A DNA stretch of 64,000 nucleotides. Source: Nocardioides dokdonensis FR1436 (GTDB taxonomy: Bacteria > Actinomycetota > Actinomycetes > Propionibacteriales > Nocardioidaceae). Under the pieces are notes generated by a model. It searched no databases and was not told where the DNA came from. It worked only from the letters and a program-made list of their open reading frames with translations. Numbering within the stretch: the first letter of the stretch is position 1; every line of letters starts with the position of its first letter. The stretch covers positions 992,001 to 1,056,000 of the forward strand of contig NZ_CP015079.1 of NCBI RefSeq assembly GCF_001653335.1, read 5' to 3'. Below, piece by piece: positions 8,511 to 16,679 of the stretch. The translations under genes were made by a program, and so were the position numbers.

Positions 8511-9377
8511 ATGTCCGACGTCACCCCCCTGCGCAGCGTCCTCTACATGCCCAGCTCCAACGAGCGGGCGCTGGAGAAGGCGAAGTCGATCCCCTGCGAC
8601 GGGCTGATCCTCGACCTCGAGGATGCCGTCGCCCCCGACGCGAAGCCCGCCGCCCGCAGCAGCGCCGCCGCGGCGGTCGCCTCGGGCGAGTACGGCCGGC
8701 GCACCGTGACCATCCGCGTCAACGGCATCGGCACCGAGTGGCACGACGACGACCTGGTCGCCGCCGCCCAGGCAGGCCCCGCCGGCGTCGTGGTGCCGAA
8801 GGTGAACAGCGCCGAGGAGGTCCGCACCCTCGTCGCGGCCCTCGAGAAGGCCGGTGCGCCCGACCACACCCGCCTGTGGGCGATGGTCGAGACCCCCGAG
8901 GCGATCTTCAACGTCCGCGAGATCGCCGCCGCCTCCGACCGCCTGGCCGTGCTGGTGATGGGCACCAACGACCTGGTCAAGGAGCTGTACGCCGAGCACG
9001 TGCCCGGCCGCGCGCCCCTGCTGACCTCGCTGTCGCTGAGCCTGCTGGCCGCCCGCGCCGCCGGGGTGCAGATCCTCGACGGGGTCTACAACGACGTCAA
9101 GGACGCCGAGGGCTTCCTGGCCGAGTGCGCCCAGGGTCGCCAGATGGGCTTCGACGGCAAGACGCTGATCCACCCCGGCCAGGTCGCGCCCACCAACGAG
9201 CAGTTCGCGCCGTCGCCCGAGGCGGTCGAGGACGCCCAGGGCCTGATCCGGGCGTGGGAGGACGGGCAGGGCTCCGGCGTGGTGACCTACAAGAACAAGA
9301 TGGTCGAGAACCTGCACGTGGAGTCCGCGCGCCGCACCCTGTCGATCCACGAGGCGGTCCAGGCCCTCGAGGGCTGA
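8511..9377 (+). CDS. CitE-like CoA ester lyase (HpcH/HpaI family)
   Basis: 288-residue short member of the citrate lyase beta-subunit-like family. It starts with LRSVLYMPSSNERALEKA, followed by the metal site LILDLEDAVAPDAK, TIRVNGIGTEW, VVVPKVNSAEEV, the Glu-containing AMVETPEAIFNV, GTNDLVKEL and the CoA-lid motif FDGKTLIHPGQV. Such proteins act as (S)-citramalyl- or malyl-CoA lyases or as malyl-CoA thioesterases. Pairing with the longer lyase recalls the lyase/thioesterase pairs of the ethylmalonyl-CoA pathway, which is a comparison rather than proof. The AGAAGG ribosome-binding site lies within the end of the upstream gene. Confidence 0.86.
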   Translation: MSDVTPLRSVLYMPSSNERALEKAKSIPCDGLILDLEDAVAPDAKPAARSSAAAAVASGEYGRRTVTIRVNGIGTEWHDDDLVAAAQAGPAGVVVPKVNSAEEVRTLVAALEKAGAPDHTRLWAMVETPEAIFNVREIAAASDRLAVLVMGTNDLVKELYAEHVPGRAPLLTSLSLSLLAARAAGVQILDGVYNDVKDAEGFLAECAQGRQMGFDGKTLIHPGQVAPTNEQFAPSPEAVEDAQGLIRAWEDGQGSGVVTYKNKMVENLHVESARRTLSIHEAVQALEG

Positions 9378-9385
9378 GGGCCGGC

Positions 9386-9781
9386 TCAGCCGGCGTCGAG
9401 GCGCGCCACCCGGCGCGCCCCGGCGGTGCGGCGGTAGGAGGCGTCGAGCAGCTCGGCGACCTCGTCCCAGTCCGAGTGCTCCAGGTCCAGGTCCACGCCG
9501 AGCCACCCCGAGGGCCCCAGGTAGGCCGGCACGAAGACCCGCGGGTCCTCGAGCAGTGCCTGGTGGTCGTCGGGGTCGGTCAGCACCATCACCGACTGCT
9601 CGTGCTGCACGTAGCTGCCGTCGACCTTGACGGAGCCGCCGTAGTAGGCGAAGACCTTGGTGGTGAAGAACGCCGGCCGGCCGTGGGAGACCTTCATGGC
9701 GGCGTCGGGCAGGGCCAGCGCGAGCGCGCGCACCCGGGCGAGCACCGGGTCGTCGTCGTCGAACATCTGCGGATGGGTCAC
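9386..9781 (-). CDS. MmcQ/YjbR family protein
   Basis: About 131 residues from the GTG at 9781; another start (ATG at 9766) is possible. The sequence [27 protein letters not shown], then [40 protein letters not shown], follows the YjbR alpha/beta fold with its conserved tryptophan and glycine. The family has a CyaY-like fold and a poorly defined role. The gene converges on the lyase operon with an 8-bp gap and is divergent from dtd. Confidence 0.82.
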   Translation of the reverse strand: MTHPQMFDDDDPVLARVRALALALPDAAMKVSHGRPAFFTTKVFAYYGGSVKVDGSYVQHEQSVMVLTDPDDHQALLEDPRVFVPAYLGPSGWLGVDLDLEHSDWDEVAELLDASYRRTAGARRVARLDAG

Positions 9782-9849
9782 GACCCCAGCCTGCTCGACC
9801 CGCGGGACGCCGTCCACCGGCCCCGCGGCCGGTGGGTGAGGATGGGCGC

Positions 9850-10281
9850 GTGCGAGCCGTCCTCCAGCGAACCCTGCGCGCCTCGGTCACCGTCGACGGC
9901 GAGGTCGTCGGCGCCACCGACGGCCCCGGCCTGCTCGTCTACCTCGGGGTCACCCACGACGACGGCCCGGCCGACGTGGCCTGGACCGCCCGCAAGATCT
10001 GGGAGCTGCGGGTGCTGCGCGACGAGCGCTCGGCCTCCGACCTCGGCGCACCGGTGCTCGTCGTCAGCCAGTTCACGCTGTACGGCGACACCCGCAAGGG
10101 CCGGCGCCCCACCTGGCAGGCGGCCGCCCCGGGCCCGGTCAGCGAGCCGCTCTACGACGCGGTGTGCGCCGAGCTCGAGCGCCTCGGCGCGCACGTCGAG
10201 CGCGGCCGGTTCGGCGCCGACATGGCGGTGGAGAGCCTCAACGACGGGCCCATCACGATGCTGCTCGACAGCCCACGCTGA
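9850..10281 (+). CDS. dtd: D-aminoacyl-tRNA deacylase Dtd
   Basis: 143-residue enzyme that hydrolyses D-amino acids (and glycine mischarged on tRNA-Ala) from tRNA in the cytoplasm. It begins at a GTG with the canonical [17 protein letters not shown]. It carries both catalytic signatures: [17 protein letters not shown] and the cis-proline motif [12 protein letters not shown] at the C-terminus. Length is standard. It is followed by a block of tandem palindromes, probably serving as a terminator between this gene and the convergent patatin-like gene. Confidence 0.95.
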   Translation: MRAVLQRTLRASVTVDGEVVGATDGPGLLVYLGVTHDDGPADVAWTARKIWELRVLRDERSASDLGAPVLVVSQFTLYGDTRKGRRPTWQAAAPGPVSEPLYDAVCAELERLGAHVERGRFGADMAVESLNDGPITMLLDSPR

Positions 10282-10314
10282 GCGGCGTACCTGGTCTCGG
10301 GCGGCCTGATGCTT

Positions 10315-10410
10315 CATCGGCCGGCCGATGGACCTGACGGGTGGCCGATGAAGTTTCATCGTCCCGGCAGGAGCTTCATCGGCCGGCCGATGAACCTCCC
10401 GGCCGGCCGG
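10315..10410. repeat. Tandem palindromes between convergent genes
   Basis: Three related inverted repeats lie in the gap between dtd and the patatin gene: CATCGGCCGGCCGATG (10315-10330), CGATGAA-GT-TTCATCG (10346-10361) and a perfect 20-bp copy TTCATCGGCCGGCCGATGAA (10375-10394), followed by GGCCGGCCGG (10401-10410). They can act as bidirectional terminators, yet the reuse of one core suggests a repeat family rather than simple terminator stems. Confidence 0.8.
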
Positions 10411-10411
10411 C

Positions 10412-11266
10412 TCAGCCCCAGAGCTCGCGCACCCGGGCGGCGTACGCCGCTGCCTGGGCGTGGCCGGCACGCGCGGATCCCGGACGGGCGGCGGGGTCGA
10501 GGACGTTCTTGCCGATCGCGGCCCGAGCGGCGTCGTCGGGGGTGATCACCAGGTGCGGCACCCCGAGCTCGTCGAGCTGCTGGCGCGCGCTGCGCAGCGG
10601 CCCCACCGAGCGGTCCAGCGGGGACAGCACGATGACGGGGTCGCAGCCCTCGGCGAGGTCGGCGTTGGCGCCCGAGCGCAGGCCGCCGTCGATGTAGGTG
10701 CGTCCACCGATCGCGATGGGCGGGTAGACGCACGGGACGGCGCAGCTGGCGTTGACGGCGTCCTCGAGCCCGACCCCGGCGCCGGCCCGGAAGGCCGCCA
10801 GCGCACCGGAGTCGGCGTCGACGGCGGTCACCACGAGGTCCTGCGCGGGCCACTCGGTGGTGGTCAGCCGCTGGCGGACCTGGTCGTAGCGCTCGGGCAC
10901 GCTCGGCGTGCGCCCGCGCGCCGAGGCCCGCTGCGCCCGGTGCCCCAGCAGCCGACCGAAGGCCTCCGCGTCGCCGCGGGCGCGCAGCACCGCCACGCCG
11001 TACGTCGCCAGCACGAGCGGGCCGATCCGGGCCAGCGCCGCCTCGGTCGGCCCGTCGGGGTGACCCGGCTCGAGCAGCTGGCGCCGGTAGAGCTCGTCGA
11101 GGGGGGTGTCGCTGGTGATCTGGGAGCCGACGATCGACCCCGCGGACGTCCCGATGACCCGGTCGGCCGTGCTCAGGTCGGTCCCGGCGTCCGCCAGGCC
11201 GGCCAGCAGCCCGGTCTCCCACGCGATCCCGGTGATGCCGCCGCCGCCGAGCACGAGTGCCTTCAT
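10412..11266 (-). CDS. Patatin-like phospholipase
   Basis: Serine lipid acyl hydrolase of 284 residues. It opens with the oxyanion loop MKALVLGGGGITGIAWETGLL, has the nucleophile elbow GTSAGS and the catalytic aspartate in YIDGGLRSGAN, completing the Ser-Asp dyad. The ATG at 11266 puts the glycine loop at the N-terminus as in other bacterial members; the frame is open further upstream but without similarity. No signal peptide, so probably cytoplasmic or membrane-associated. Transcribed divergently from the secreted-protein gene. Confidence 0.9.
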   Translation of the reverse strand: MKALVLGGGGITGIAWETGLLAGLADAGTDLSTADRVIGTSAGSIVGSQITSDTPLDELYRRQLLEPGHPDGPTEAALARIGPLVLATYGVAVLRARGDAEAFGRLLGHRAQRASARGRTPSVPERYDQVRQRLTTTEWPAQDLVVTAVDADSGALAAFRAGAGVGLEDAVNASCAVPCVYPPIAIGGRTYIDGGLRSGANADLAEGCDPVIVLSPLDRSVGPLRSARQQLDELGVPHLVITPDDAARAAIGKNVLDPAARPGSARAGHAQAAAYAARVRELWG

Positions 11267-11459
11267 GGCGCACAGTCTGGACCACTCGACACCGCGACGC
11301 GGCGGAACCCGCCCACGTTCTTCACCATCCAGTGGGCGGATTCGCCCGCGCCGACGGCCAAGATCCCGGAGACTGGTCCCTACCAGCCCGGAGGACCTGA
11401 GCCAAGCACCACCCTGCCCGCCCAGCACGACGAGCCAGGACCCGTTTCAAAGGAGTCTC

Positions 11460-12782
11460 ATGCCCCCCTTCACCCGCATCACCACGATCGCCTCCGCGGC
11501 GGTCGTGACCGCGACCCTCTCGCTCGCACCGACGCTGAGCGCCAGCGCCGAGCCCCGTCCCGACGCGACCGCGCAGGCGACCTCGGCCGCCCGGACCGCC
11601 GCTCCCGTCACCCTGGAAAAGCGCACCCCCTTCGTCTTCAAGGGCAACGGCTACGGCACCTCGATCGAGGGCGGCGAGCTGCCCATCGACTCCAGCCGCC
11701 TCGCCCTCAGCTCGATGGCCTGCACGACCATCGCGGGCAAGAAGAACCGCAACTTCGTCGAGGAGAGCGAGCTGCCCGGCCTCGGGACCGTGCGCGGCGT
11801 CTACTCGAAGGTCGTGAGCAAGAAGAAGGGCGGCGTCACCTTCCAGAAGTCCCAGCACAAGGTCGCCGAGGTCGTCCTCGCCGACACGCCTCTGGGCAAG
11901 CTGTCCATCGACGGCGTCGTCTCGACCACGAAGGCCTCGTGGTCGAAGAAGGCCGGCTACCAGGCCAGCGCCGACACCAAGATCGCCGGCATCACCTTCG
12001 CCCCGGCCGGCGGCCTGCCGGCGCAGACCATCCCGATCCCCTCGCCCGGCCAGACCATCCCGATCCCGGGCCTGGCCACGATCACCCTGGGTCGCACGAT
12101 CGAGAGCCCCGAGCCCGGCAAGAACCGCTCGCGCGCCTACGCCGTCGGGGTCGTCATCGAGGTCATCCCCACCGGCACCACCATCAAGCTGGCGCGCAGC
12201 ATGTCGAAGCTGGAGAAGGGCTTCAAGACCGGCATCTTCGGCGGCAGCGCGATCCCGGTGAAGGCCCACGTGCTCGGCGAGCTGGCCCAGGTCGGCCGCG
12301 TCGTGCGCCAGACCATGCCCTGCCTGGGCACCGACGGCGAGCTCGACAAGTCCGACGCCGCCGACGTGAACCTCGCCGACCAGATCGTCGTGCAGGCCGC
12401 CAGCGCCCGCCAGAAGGGCAAGCAGACCAAGAAGAAGGCCGTCGGCACCGAGGTAGCCCGGATCGCCAGCGTGAACCTCGGCGGCGGCGCTCTGGTCCTC
12501 GACGCCATCGAGTCCAAGGTCAAGGTCACCCGCCTCAAGAGCGGCAAGCTCAAGCGCTCCGCGTCCGCCAAGGTCGGTTCCATCACCGGCGGTGGCGGCG
12601 ACCCGCAGAGCCTCGAGGACCTCGACGGTCTGGAGATCCCCGGCGTGCTCAAGATCGAGACCGGCCTGAAGAAGAAGGTCAAGGACGGCATCCGGATGAT
12701 CGGGCTGCGGATCACGCTGCTCGACGGCACCGGTGCGGTCGTCGACCTGGCCACCTCGAAGCTGTCCATCGCGGACCGCTGA
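11460..12782 (+). CDS. Secreted choice-of-anchor P-like protein
   Basis: 440-residue exported protein with a clear signal peptide (FTRITTIASAAVVTATLSLAPTLSASA) and an excellent AAAGGAG ribosome-binding site before the ATG at 11460. The mature part is rich in Lys, Thr and Gly and beta-strand-like. Segments such as FKGNGYGTSIEGGELPIDSSRLALSSMACT, LPGLATITLGRTI and AYAVGVVIEVIPTGTTIKLARS resemble actinobacterial choice-of-anchor P proteins, though no anchor helix is visible. A surface or secreted structural role is an inference. A strong hairpin follows the stop. Confidence 0.72.
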   Translation: MPPFTRITTIASAAVVTATLSLAPTLSASAEPRPDATAQATSAARTAAPVTLEKRTPFVFKGNGYGTSIEGGELPIDSSRLALSSMACTTIAGKKNRNFVEESELPGLGTVRGVYSKVVSKKKGGVTFQKSQHKVAEVVLADTPLGKLSIDGVVSTTKASWSKKAGYQASADTKIAGITFAPAGGLPAQTIPIPSPGQTIPIPGLATITLGRTIESPEPGKNRSRAYAVGVVIEVIPTGTTIKLARSMSKLEKGFKTGIFGGSAIPVKAHVLGELAQVGRVVRQTMPCLGTDGELDKSDAADVNLADQIVVQAASARQKGKQTKKKAVGTEVARIASVNLGGGALVLDAIESKVKVTRLKSGKLKRSASAKVGSITGGGGDPQSLEDLDGLEIPGVLKIETGLKKKVKDGIRMIGLRITLLDGTGAVVDLATSKLSIADR

Positions 12783-12813
12783 GCGCCCAGCACCCGCAGC
12801 ACCAGCAGCACCC

Positions 12814-12861
12814 CGGCCCGCGACGGGTCCGACCACCGAGGTGGTCGGCCCTCGCGGGCCG
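12814..12861. terminator. Hairpin terminator after the secreted-protein gene
   Basis: Arms CGGCCCGCGA and TCGCGGGCCG, with an inner stem CCGACCACC/GGTGGTCGG, enclose a 2-base loop 30 bases after the stop, followed by a short T-containing run. The long GC-rich stem is typical of high-GC terminators. Confidence 0.72.
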
Positions 12862-12931
12862 TCTGGTTTCTCACACCTCGAATCCGGGGACCTGGCTGGC
12901 CTCACGCCCGGCGACCGCGTGAGATGGGCCG

Positions 12932-14149
12932 GTGCGCCCCCCGACCCGCCTGATCCCGTCCCCGGCGACCACCCCCGGCCCGGGGCTGCGCTGGGCGATG
13001 CTGGGGGCCTCGACGCTGGCCCAGGGCGCCGCCGCGGTCACCATCCACGGCCCGGCCTTCCTGATCCCCACGCTGCGCGACGCCGGGCTCACGCTGCCGC
13101 AGGCCGGCCTGGTGGCCGCCGCCCCGATCATCGGCGTGGTGCTGGCCCTGGTCGCCTGGGGCCTGGTCACCGACCGTCGCGGTGAACGCTTCGTGCTGGT
13201 CACGGGCCTGGTCCTGACCGCACTGTCCGGCGGCGTCGCGATGCTCGCCGGCAGCCGGGGCGGGCCGGTCGCCCTGTTCGTCACGCTCCTGGTCGCGGGT
13301 GCCGCAGCGGCGAGCACCGGCTCGGCCAGCGGCCGCGTGGTGGTCGGCTGGTTCCCCTCCCACCGCCGCGGGCTGGCCATGGGCGTGCGCCAGATGGCCC
13401 AGCCGGTCGGCGTGGGGGTCGCGGCAGTGAGCATCGCCGTGACCGCCGAGAGGTACGGCGTCGCCGTGGCGCTCGGCGTACCGGTCACCGCCGCGGTGCT
13501 GGCCGCGCTCGTGGTGGTCCTGGTCGTCCAGGACCCGCCCCGCCCCTCGGTGCGCGACGGCGCGACGGTGGCCAACCCCTACCGGCAGGACTCCTACCTC
13601 GCCCGCATCCACGGTGTCTCGGTGCTGCTCGTGGTGCCGCAGTTCCTGGTGTGGACCTTCGCCCTGGTCTGGCTGGTCAGCGACCGGGGCTGGTCGGCCG
13701 CGGCCGCCGGGAGCCTCGTCGCGCTCGCCCAGCTCGCGGGGGCGCTTGGGCGGATCGCCGCGGGCCAGCTCAGCGACGTCGTGGCCAGCCGGCTGCGTCC
13801 GCTGCGCTGGGTGGCGGTCGCCGCCGGGCTGACGATGGGGCTGCTGGGCTGGGCGGCCGGTCAGGGCGCAGCGCTCGCCGTCCCGCTCGTCGTGATCGCC
13901 ACGGTGCTGACCGTCGCCGACAACGGCCTCGCCTTCACCGCGGTCGCCGAGCGCGCCGGCCCGCACTGGTCGGGTCGCGCCCTCGGGGCCCAGAACACCG
14001 CGCAGTACCTGACCGCCTCGGCGGTGCCCCCGCTCGCCGGGCTGGCCGTCGACCGGATCGGGTACGCCGCCGCCTTCGCGCTGGCCGGGCTGTTCCCGCT
14101 GGTCGCGGTCGCCCTGGTGCCGGTGCGCGAGGAGCGCCCGCTGTCCTGA
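12932..14149 (+). CDS. MFS transporter
   Basis: 405-residue major facilitator permease with about 12 hydrophobic helices. The first half contains the motif A-like loop WGLVTDRRGERFVLV after helix 2 and SGRVVVGWFPSHRRGLAMGVRQMAQPVG in the region of helices 4 and 5, reminiscent of oxalate/formate or nitrate/organic anion-type MFS members. The GTG at 12932 is used. It stands alone between the terminator hairpin and a small membrane-anchored protein gene. Substrate unknown. Confidence 0.85.
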   Translation: MRPPTRLIPSPATTPGPGLRWAMLGASTLAQGAAAVTIHGPAFLIPTLRDAGLTLPQAGLVAAAPIIGVVLALVAWGLVTDRRGERFVLVTGLVLTALSGGVAMLAGSRGGPVALFVTLLVAGAAAASTGSASGRVVVGWFPSHRRGLAMGVRQMAQPVGVGVAAVSIAVTAERYGVAVALGVPVTAAVLAALVVVLVVQDPPRPSVRDGATVANPYRQDSYLARIHGVSVLLVVPQFLVWTFALVWLVSDRGWSAAAAGSLVALAQLAGALGRIAAGQLSDVVASRLRPLRWVAVAAGLTMGLLGWAAGQGAALAVPLVVIATVLTVADNGLAFTAVAERAGPHWSGRALGAQNTAQYLTASAVPPLAGLAVDRIGYAAAFALAGLFPLVAVALVPVREERPLS

Positions 14150-14206
14150 CGGATCCGGTGCCCTGATTCGGGTTCGGACCGGGCCGGAAGCGGGTAGGAC
14201 GCATCC

Positions 14207-14707
14207 ATGAGCACCAGCATGATCCTCCTCGTCCTCGCCGTCCTGGTCGTCCTGGCCCTCGTGGTCGTGGCCGTCGTCCTGATCAACCAGCGCAACTCCC
14301 GGCTCCGCGCCGCGCGCGCCGAGCAGGCCGGTCAGCTGCGGGCCCAGGCCGCGGCCCACGACGGCCCGATCGCGGCGTCGCGCGACCGGGCCGACGAGGC
14401 CGCCGGCCGCGCCGCCGAGGCGCGCAGGGAGGCCCAGATCGCCGAGCGCGAGGCCGCGGAGGCCGAGCGGCTGCTGGCCCAGGACCAGGCCCGCCAGGAG
14501 GATCAGCTGCGCACCGCCGACCACCTCGACCCGCACGGCGAGGCGATCCCCGAGCACCCCGCCGGAGCGACCGGGCCGGTGACCGAGGCCGCTCCCGCGC
14601 CCGACGACTACTCCCCGACCGACCCCGCCGTGGACCCCGCCATGGACCCCGCTGTGGACCCCGCCGTGGACCCCGCCATCGATCCTGACGGTCGCCACCG
14701 CGCCTGA
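14207..14707 (+). CDS. Membrane-anchored coiled-coil protein with Asp-Pro repeats
   Basis: 166 residues: an N-terminal transmembrane anchor (MILLVLAVLVVLALVVVAVVL), an Ala/Glu/Arg-rich helical region likely to form a coiled coil (AEQAGQLRAQAAAH to EAERLLAQDQARQ), and a C-terminal tail with six tandem DPAV/DPAM/DPAI-type tetrapeptides. The DNA encoding the tail is a short tandem repeat likely to vary in copy number. No family recognised. Confidence 0.7.
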   Translation: MSTSMILLVLAVLVVLALVVVAVVLINQRNSRLRAARAEQAGQLRAQAAAHDGPIAASRDRADEAAGRAAEARREAQIAEREAAEAERLLAQDQARQEDQLRTADHLDPHGEAIPEHPAGATGPVTEAAPAPDDYSPTDPAVDPAMDPAVDPAVDPAIDPDGRHRA

Positions 14708-14753
14708 ACGGCCCCCGCGTCCCCCGGACCGTCCGGTCTGGGAGGCTGCGACC

Positions 14754-15557
14754 ATGCAGCAGCAGCGCGAGGACGCGGGGACCCCGGGTGCCTCGCAGGT
14801 GCCTGCGGCCACGCGCACCCTGCGGGTGCTGCGCTTCCTGGCCGGCCAGCCCGACCCGGTGCCGGTGGACCGGATCGCGCGCGCCTGCGACCTGCCCCGC
14901 TCCACGGCCTACCACCTGCTCGCGGTGATGGCCGAGGAGGGTTTCGTCACCCACCTGCCCGAGGAGCACCTCTACGGCCTCGGGGTCGCGGCCTTCGAGG
15001 TCGGCAGCGGCTACGCCCGGCAGGTCCCGCTGCAGCGGATCGCGCGGCACGCCCTGGCCACGCTCGTCGACCGCACCGGCCACAACGCCCACCTGGCCGT
15101 CCTGCACGGGCGCGACGTCCTCTACGTCCTCGAGGAGCGGGCCCCGGGCCGCCCCCCGCTCGTCACCGACGTCGGCGTGCGCCTCCCGGCCCACCTCACC
15201 GCCAGCGGCCGGGCGCTGCTCGCCGGTCTCTCCGCCGCCCAGGTGCGCGCCACCTACCCCTCCGGCGACGCGCTGGTCGAGCGCACCGACCGGGGCCCCC
15301 GGACGCCGAGCGCGCTGCGCGAGCTGCTCGTGCAGACCCGGCAGCGCGGGCACGCCACCGAGGACGGCGAGGTCAGCGAGGGGATGGCCAGCGTCGCCGC
15401 CGCGGTGCGCGACCACCACGACCACCCGGTGGCCGGGGTCGCGCTCACCTACCCCGTCGCGGAGGTCGACCCCGCCGACGTCGACGCCCTGGCGACGCAG
15501 GTGCGGCGCACCGCGGCGCAGCTGACCCGTCGCCTGCGCGGGCGGGCGACCCCGTGA
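14754..15557 (+). CDS. IclR-family transcriptional regulator
   Basis: 267 residues with an N-terminal winged helix-turn-helix (TLRVLRFLAGQPDPVPVDRIARACDLPRSTAYHLLAVMAEEGFV) and a C-terminal IclR effector domain (VDRTGHNAHLAVLHGRDVLYVLEERA to HDHPVAGVALTYP). IclR proteins bind small carboxylates or aromatic metabolites and control catabolic operons. The stop overlaps the GTG of an EamA transporter, so the regulator probably controls and is co-expressed with that exporter or importer. Confidence 0.88.
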   Translation: MQQQREDAGTPGASQVPAATRTLRVLRFLAGQPDPVPVDRIARACDLPRSTAYHLLAVMAEEGFVTHLPEEHLYGLGVAAFEVGSGYARQVPLQRIARHALATLVDRTGHNAHLAVLHGRDVLYVLEERAPGRPPLVTDVGVRLPAHLTASGRALLAGLSAAQVRATYPSGDALVERTDRGPRTPSALRELLVQTRQRGHATEDGEVSEGMASVAAAVRDHHDHPVAGVALTYPVAEVDPADVDALATQVRRTAAQLTRRLRGRATP

Positions 15558-16612
15558 GCAGCGGCCGCGGTCGGATCGGGCTGCTCCAGATCGGCGTCGC
15601 CGGCGTCCTGTGGGGCACCGGCGGCCTCGGGGTGCAGCTGGTGCGCGAGCAGGTGTCGATGTCGGTGCTGACCATCAGCGCCTGGCGCATCGTGCTGGCC
15701 GCCGTCCCGATCCTGGGCCTGCTGCTGCTGCGTCGCGGCGGCCCGCGGCTGGTCGCGATGGTGCGGCACCGGCCCCGTCGCGTGGTCGCCGTCGGGCTCT
15801 CGACCGCCGGGTTCCAGGTGCTCTTCTTCCTGGCGGTGACCTGGGTCGGCGTCACCGTCGCCACCGTGGTCAGCCTGGGCCTGGCCCCGGTGCTGCTCAC
15901 CGTCGCCGAGGCCCTCGGCGTGCGTCGGGTGCCGCCGCCGAGCCGCCTGCTCGTGGTGGCCGCCGCGCTGGTCGGTCTGGTCCTCGTCAGTCTCGCCTCC
16001 AGCCCGGACGGCGAGGCGTCCGGGCCGCGACCGGTCGCGGGGCTGGTCGCCGCGGCCGCCTCGGGCGCGCTCTACGCCCTGGCCACCGCCTGGGGCGGCA
16101 CGCTCGCCCGCGAGGCGCCGCCGCTGGTGCTCACCGCGGCCACCACGTCGGTCGGCGTCCTCGCGCTGGTGCCGCTCGCGCTTCTCTCCGGCGGCCCCTG
16201 GGTCACCGCCGACCCGCAGGCGCTCGGGGTGCTGGTCTACCTCGGCGTCTTCACGATGGGCCTGGCCTACGCCAGCTTCTACGCCGGGCTGCGCACCACC
16301 AGCGGCGCCGCGGCCGCCCTGGTCACCCTGGTCGAGCCCCTGTCGGCCGCCGTGCTGGCCGCCCTCGTGCTCCACGAGCGCCTGGCCCCCGCCGGCATCG
16401 CCGGCGCCCTGCTGATCCTGGCCGCGGTCGCCGGGCTGTCGCGCGACGACCCGGCCGCCGTCGCCGCCGTCGCCGGTCCCTCGGCGGGCCTCCCGGCCGT
16501 GCCCGAGGTCGTCGACCCGCAGGAGTGGTGGGACCAGCACCCGGAGCCGGATCCGGAGCCGCGAGATCACGCAAAGCCCACGCAGACCGGGCAGCGACCG
16601 CCCACACTGTGA
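15554..16612 (+). CDS. EamA/DMT-superfamily transporter
   Basis: 352-residue drug/metabolite transporter with two five-helix EamA repeats, beginning QIGVAGVLWGTGGLGVQLV and ending ERLAPAGIAGALLILAAVAGL. The second repeat includes the typical GLRTTSGAAAALVTLVEPLSAAVLAALVLHE signature. A hydrophilic Pro/Glu-rich tail of about 50 residues follows. The GTG start overlaps the IclR stop by four bases. The substrate is presumably a metabolite sensed by the IclR protein. Confidence 0.87.
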   Translation: MSSGRGRIGLLQIGVAGVLWGTGGLGVQLVREQVSMSVLTISAWRIVLAAVPILGLLLLRRGGPRLVAMVRHRPRRVVAVGLSTAGFQVLFFLAVTWVGVTVATVVSLGLAPVLLTVAEALGVRRVPPPSRLLVVAAALVGLVLVSLASSPDGEASGPRPVAGLVAAAASGALYALATAWGGTLAREAPPLVLTAATTSVGVLALVPLALLSGGPWVTADPQALGVLVYLGVFTMGLAYASFYAGLRTTSGAAAALVTLVEPLSAAVLAALVLHERLAPAGIAGALLILAAVAGLSRDDPAAVAAVAGPSAGLPAVPEVVDPQEWWDQHPEPDPEPRDHAKPTQTGQRPPTL

Positions 16613-16679
16613 GCTGAGTCTCGACAACAACGTGAACATGTGTCACTTTTCATGCACGTTTCCCTCCTGGAGGTCCTGC

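Noticed and set aside
16630..16644. GTGAACATGTGTCAC imperfect palindrome before the secreted hydrolase
   Set aside because: Symmetry is broken at two positions and no second copy was seen, so it is not listed as an operator.
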